A program made the translations under genes and the position numbers. 64,000 nucleotides of DNA from Pyropia yezoensis (taxonomy: Eukaryota > Rhodophyta > Bangiophyceae > Bangiales > Bangiaceae), in assembly GCA_009829735.1 (NCBI GenBank), contig CM020620.1, positions 16,822,354 through 16,886,353 on the forward strand, written 5' to 3'. The notes beneath the pieces are model-generated. The model made no database searches. It was given only the letters and a program-made list of their open reading frames with translations, and was not told where the DNA came from. Positions 61,661 to 64,000 of the stretch are shown here, one piece after another (position 1 is the stretch's first letter; every line of letters starts with the position of its first letter).

Positions 61661-63775
61661 CTAGGCACGCATGCTAGACTCTCCCACTCCACGGCCCTCG
61701 CCCTCACGTGGAGGCGAGCGGCGAGACCCACGCCGATAACGGTCTCCACTTGTTGGAGGGGGCGGCGGCTCCAAGTCGGAACCGTCGCGTCCCTCACGGT
61801 CGCGCAAGTGGCGCCGACCGTGGCCACTCTTCTGCCTGGTCTTGCGCGCAAGTTTGCGGCGCAGACGCTGGACAGACTCCGTCTCCGACGGGGTAGAGGA
61901 CTCCGAGACGGAGTAAGACAACTCGTCTTCCGATACGGAAGAAGAGCGCCGCGAGTGTCGGCGACGACGGCGAGGAGGCGAGTATGCCCGGCTCGCGCGA
62001 CGTTTGCCACGCCCAAGTGGGGCTGGCTGGGGCATAATAGCCCCAATGCGAGCCAACTCGGCTGTCATAAACTCCGCCACCGACTCGCAACTCGCGGTCG
62101 CCACTGCAGTACGAACACGCTCCTCAAGTTGAGGAGTCTCGGAAGTTTGAAGGGTTGCGGTCGACGCGGCCAACCAGGAAATGGTGCGCACCAACGTGGT
62201 GATCATCATCTCTGAGGCTAGAGGCGTGGGCGGCAACACCAACTTGGGGTATACCGTCAGGAGGGTGGCCCCCAAGTTGGGGGACACCGGGGTGGAAGAC
62301 TCCACGGCCACGCTGATCGGGATGTTCCCGTGAGGTTGGAAAGGAACAGGAGGAAGCGGAGGGGCCCGCCGAGGTGGCGGTACCCGGGTGTAACTGCGAC
62401 CCCGACTTGGGGCTCCCGCAGTGGGTTGAGTCATGTGGTCATCATAGGACGGCACGGCCATAACTATGGGCTTGTCCGGGGGTGGCGCAGTGTGGCGATC
62501 CACCCCCGGGGCATACGGGTAGTCCCCGATGCCCAACCCCTCTCGTAGGACCACACGGCCGTCGTGAAGTTCACGAGCGACCCCCACGAACTGGCGAAGT
62601 GCGCCATCGTCCTTGGGCCCGCGAGTGGGGCGGCGCAACTTGTGCTCAATGCTCTCCCACTCGATAAACTTATGGAGCCGGAGCATCTCCTCAAGTAGAG
62701 TGAGTTGTCCTGATGAGCACCCCTCAGCAACTAGCTGAGGGGTGAGCTGTTCCAAACCTTGGAGGAGCCGGAGGGGGAGATGCCAGAGCATCCCCCGCCG
62801 CTGAACACAGGACACCCAGGTCGACATGACCTCGAGGAGCCACTGGGTGGCCAACATGGCCCACACCAGGTGATCAGGGGCAGCCGTCAACATGACGGAG
62901 CCGAAGTGGTCAAGCAACCGTGGCAACAACGCCGGGAACCCGTAGGGGACCTCAACTTGAGGCCACCACTCGGGCTTCTTCGGATAGTACTGCTCCTTAC
63001 TGGCAGCAGACTGTTGAGGAAACTCAAGTTGAGCCGAGGTCACCAAGTAGGGACCTCGCTGGAAGTCTTTCTCCATCCGCACATCAAAATAATGAGTGTG
63101 CGGATCGGCCTCGTGGGGGTACGGTGGGCGAGTTGCCACAGCGTCCCACGTGAAGGTCGGCAAGTCGCCGGGACCCGGGATAGTTCCCCCGCGGTCCACC
63201 ATGGCCTTGGCACGTTGGACGTCCTCAACCTCCTCATCGTCCAGGAAGGCAAACTGGTCCGTCCTGAAGCCGGCAGGGAACCCGACCATACGGGGATGCT
63301 TCTCCCGTAGGCGGTCCCATACCCGGCCCATCGCTGCGCCAAGTCGGCCACAGCGAAGAACAGTCAGCCCCTCCTCATAGAGAGACCAAGCGGGGTAAAA
63401 CCACCGCCCCAAGGCCTCACGCGGGACGACTTGTCCCGCCTCCGGGGGAGACCCCGCCGTCAACCCAAAGCCGGGTGACGCGGGAGTCCCATCCCCCGGA
63501 GCGATCGCGGAGCCCCCGCCGGAAGTCCCGGCGGGTGCTGCACCGTAGGAGGTGTCCTCCATGCGCTCGTCAAGAGAGTCCGTCTCCACTCCCGGAGTCG
63601 CCATGGCTCCCCCCAAGTTGGGGAGAGACGCTCTGGCTATCGCAGCACGAGACCCGCCTCGAGTTGAGGGGGACTCGGATCGTGGGTATACGGGTGGCCT
63701 CCCCAGCGTGGGGCGGCCCAGTGGAAGGTGAAGGGGAGGTGGTGGTGATGGTGAAGTTTGAACTGAGGAGAGCAA
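61661..63775 (-). CDS. Antisense accessory protein of the chromovirus, copy 2
   Basis: 704 codons with no indel relative to copy 1; the two proteins differ at only about eight residues (for example EKYPRR versus EKHPRM, FVWVAR versus FVGVAR). The frame stayed open in both copies although copy 1 has broken gag and early pol. It converges with pol, 111 bp between stops. Function unknown; the Arg/Ser-rich C-terminus could bind nucleic acid. The inner start corresponding to MATPGVETD is at 63604. Confidence 0.65.
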   Translation of the reverse strand: MLSSVQTSPSPPPPLHLPLGRPTLGRPPVYPRSESPSTRGGSRAAIARASLPNLGGAMATPGVETDSLDERMEDTSYGAAPAGTSGGGSAIAPGDGTPASPGFGLTAGSPPEAGQVVPREALGRWFYPAWSLYEEGLTVLRCGRLGAAMGRVWDRLREKHPRMVGFPAGFRTDQFAFLDDEEVEDVQRAKAMVDRGGTIPGPGDLPTFTWDAVATRPPYPHEADPHTHYFDVRMEKDFQRGPYLVTSAQLEFPQQSAASKEQYYPKKPEWWPQVEVPYGFPALLPRLLDHFGSVMLTAAPDHLVWAMLATQWLLEVMSTWVSCVQRRGMLWHLPLRLLQGLEQLTPQLVAEGCSSGQLTLLEEMLRLHKFIEWESIEHKLRRPTRGPKDDGALRQFVGVARELHDGRVVLREGLGIGDYPYAPGVDRHTAPPPDKPIVMAVPSYDDHMTQPTAGAPSRGRSYTRVPPPRRAPPLPPVPFQPHGNIPISVAVESSTPVSPNLGATLLTVYPKLVLPPTPLASEMMITTLVRTISWLAASTATLQTSETPQLEERVRTAVATASCESVAEFMTAELARIGAIMPQPAPLGRGKRRASRAYSPPRRRRRHSRRSSSVSEDELSYSVSESSTPSETESVQRLRRKLARKTRQKSGHGRRHLRDREGRDGSDLEPPPPPTSGDRYRRGSRRSPPREGEGRGVGESSMRA

Positions 63776-63942
63776 GCTGCCGAGTGGGCAAGCTTGAGGG
63801 GAGGGGCGGTCAACGTGACCGCCTCCACATCCGTCTTACGTACTCGATGGGGGACAGCAAGTCGCGCCCCCAACGCCGAGACGTGCGTTTACGCACCCCC
63901 TCACAGGGCCGACCGGGTCGGTCGGAACTGAGGAGAGGGGAG

Positions 63943-64000
63943 TGTGGCAGTATTGACCCCCAGGTAGGGGGGCAACACGTGCCATGCAAGGGGCGGCAGG
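63943..64000 (+). repeat. Start of the next LTR, cut by the window end
   Basis: TGTGGCAGTATTGACC follows the polypurine tract, identical to 55981 onward. The window ends 58 bp into it, so whether a third unit follows is unknown. Confidence 0.9.

Larger units (their letters stand above)
55981..64000 (+). mobile_element. Ty3/gypsy chromovirus, copy 2 (open frames intact)
   Basis: LTR, gag, pol, antisense frame, polypurine tract and the first 58 bp of the next LTR, where the window ends. gag and pol are both open throughout. The C-terminal chromodomain places it in the chromovirus lineage. It follows copy 1 head to tail with one shared LTR. Confidence 0.93.

Noticed and set aside
18286..63775. 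Four unrelated frames all about 704 codons long (ALG10 long form, nuclease part, two antisense frames)
   Set aside because: The two antisense frames are copies of each other; the others differ completely in sequence, so the shared length is coincidence.

Overview
The window looks like nuclear DNA of a GC-rich, intron-poor alga. A red alga of the Porphyra/Pyropia type fits best; other GC-rich algae are not excluded. The reasons are extreme G/C-rich coding sequence with long Gly/Ala/Pro tracts, mostly single-exon genes with AT-richer spacers, several nuclear genes for plastid proteins (glutamine synthetase, phosphate translocator, SecE, a thioredoxin-like protein), one mitochondrial ribosomal protein gene with two GT-AG introns, and a Ty3/gypsy chromovirus array. 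No bacterial operon structure, RNA gene or CRISPR array was found.

1-41.1 kb is the host gene region. In order: a SHAQKYF-type MYB gene broken by homopolymer runs (-), a mu-like glutathione S-transferase (+), a secreted fasciclin-domain protein (-), a large secretory-pathway membrane protein (+), a plastid thioredoxin-like protein (-), a polytopic membrane protein (+), plastid glutamine synthetase II (+), the ALG10 glucosyltransferase of N-glycan assembly (-), an LSm protein resembling NatC subunit NAA38 (+), a 2,314-residue low-complexity protein (-), a GT61-like glycosyltransferase (-), plastid SecE (+), mitochondrial uS15m (-, three exons), a plastid sugar-phosphate translocator (+), an unknown plastid protein (-) and a beta-carbonic anhydrase (+). 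Thirteen of the fifteen neighbouring gene pairs switch strand, so almost every spacer is a shared divergent promoter or a shared convergent 3' region. The genes span plastid carbon and nitrogen metabolism, protein targeting and glycosylation; they do not form one pathway.

42.3-46.5 kb (-) holds a eukaryotic TnpB homologue of the Fanzor type: RuvC-I Asp, a relocated Glu inside a TSQ-CxxC zinc ribbon, and a terminal NRD motif. It is preceded in the same transcription direction by a CCHC zinc-knuckle open frame. The locus is interrupted by one in-frame stop and one frame change, both of which could also be very short introns. A structured, AT-richer stretch beyond its 3' end is where a guide RNA would be expected.

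48.8-49.3 kb is a run of N. 49.3-64.0 kb is a head-to-tail array of at least two copies of one Ty3/gypsy chromovirus with a repeat period of 7,962 bp. The second copy has intact gag and pol open frames joined by an ATGA stop/start overlap. Both copies carry an intact 704-codon reading frame on the opposite strand between pol and the 3' LTR. The first copy has four single-base indels relative to the second in gag and early pol. The element is studded with short hairpin palindromes sharing the core CAA(G/C)TTG.
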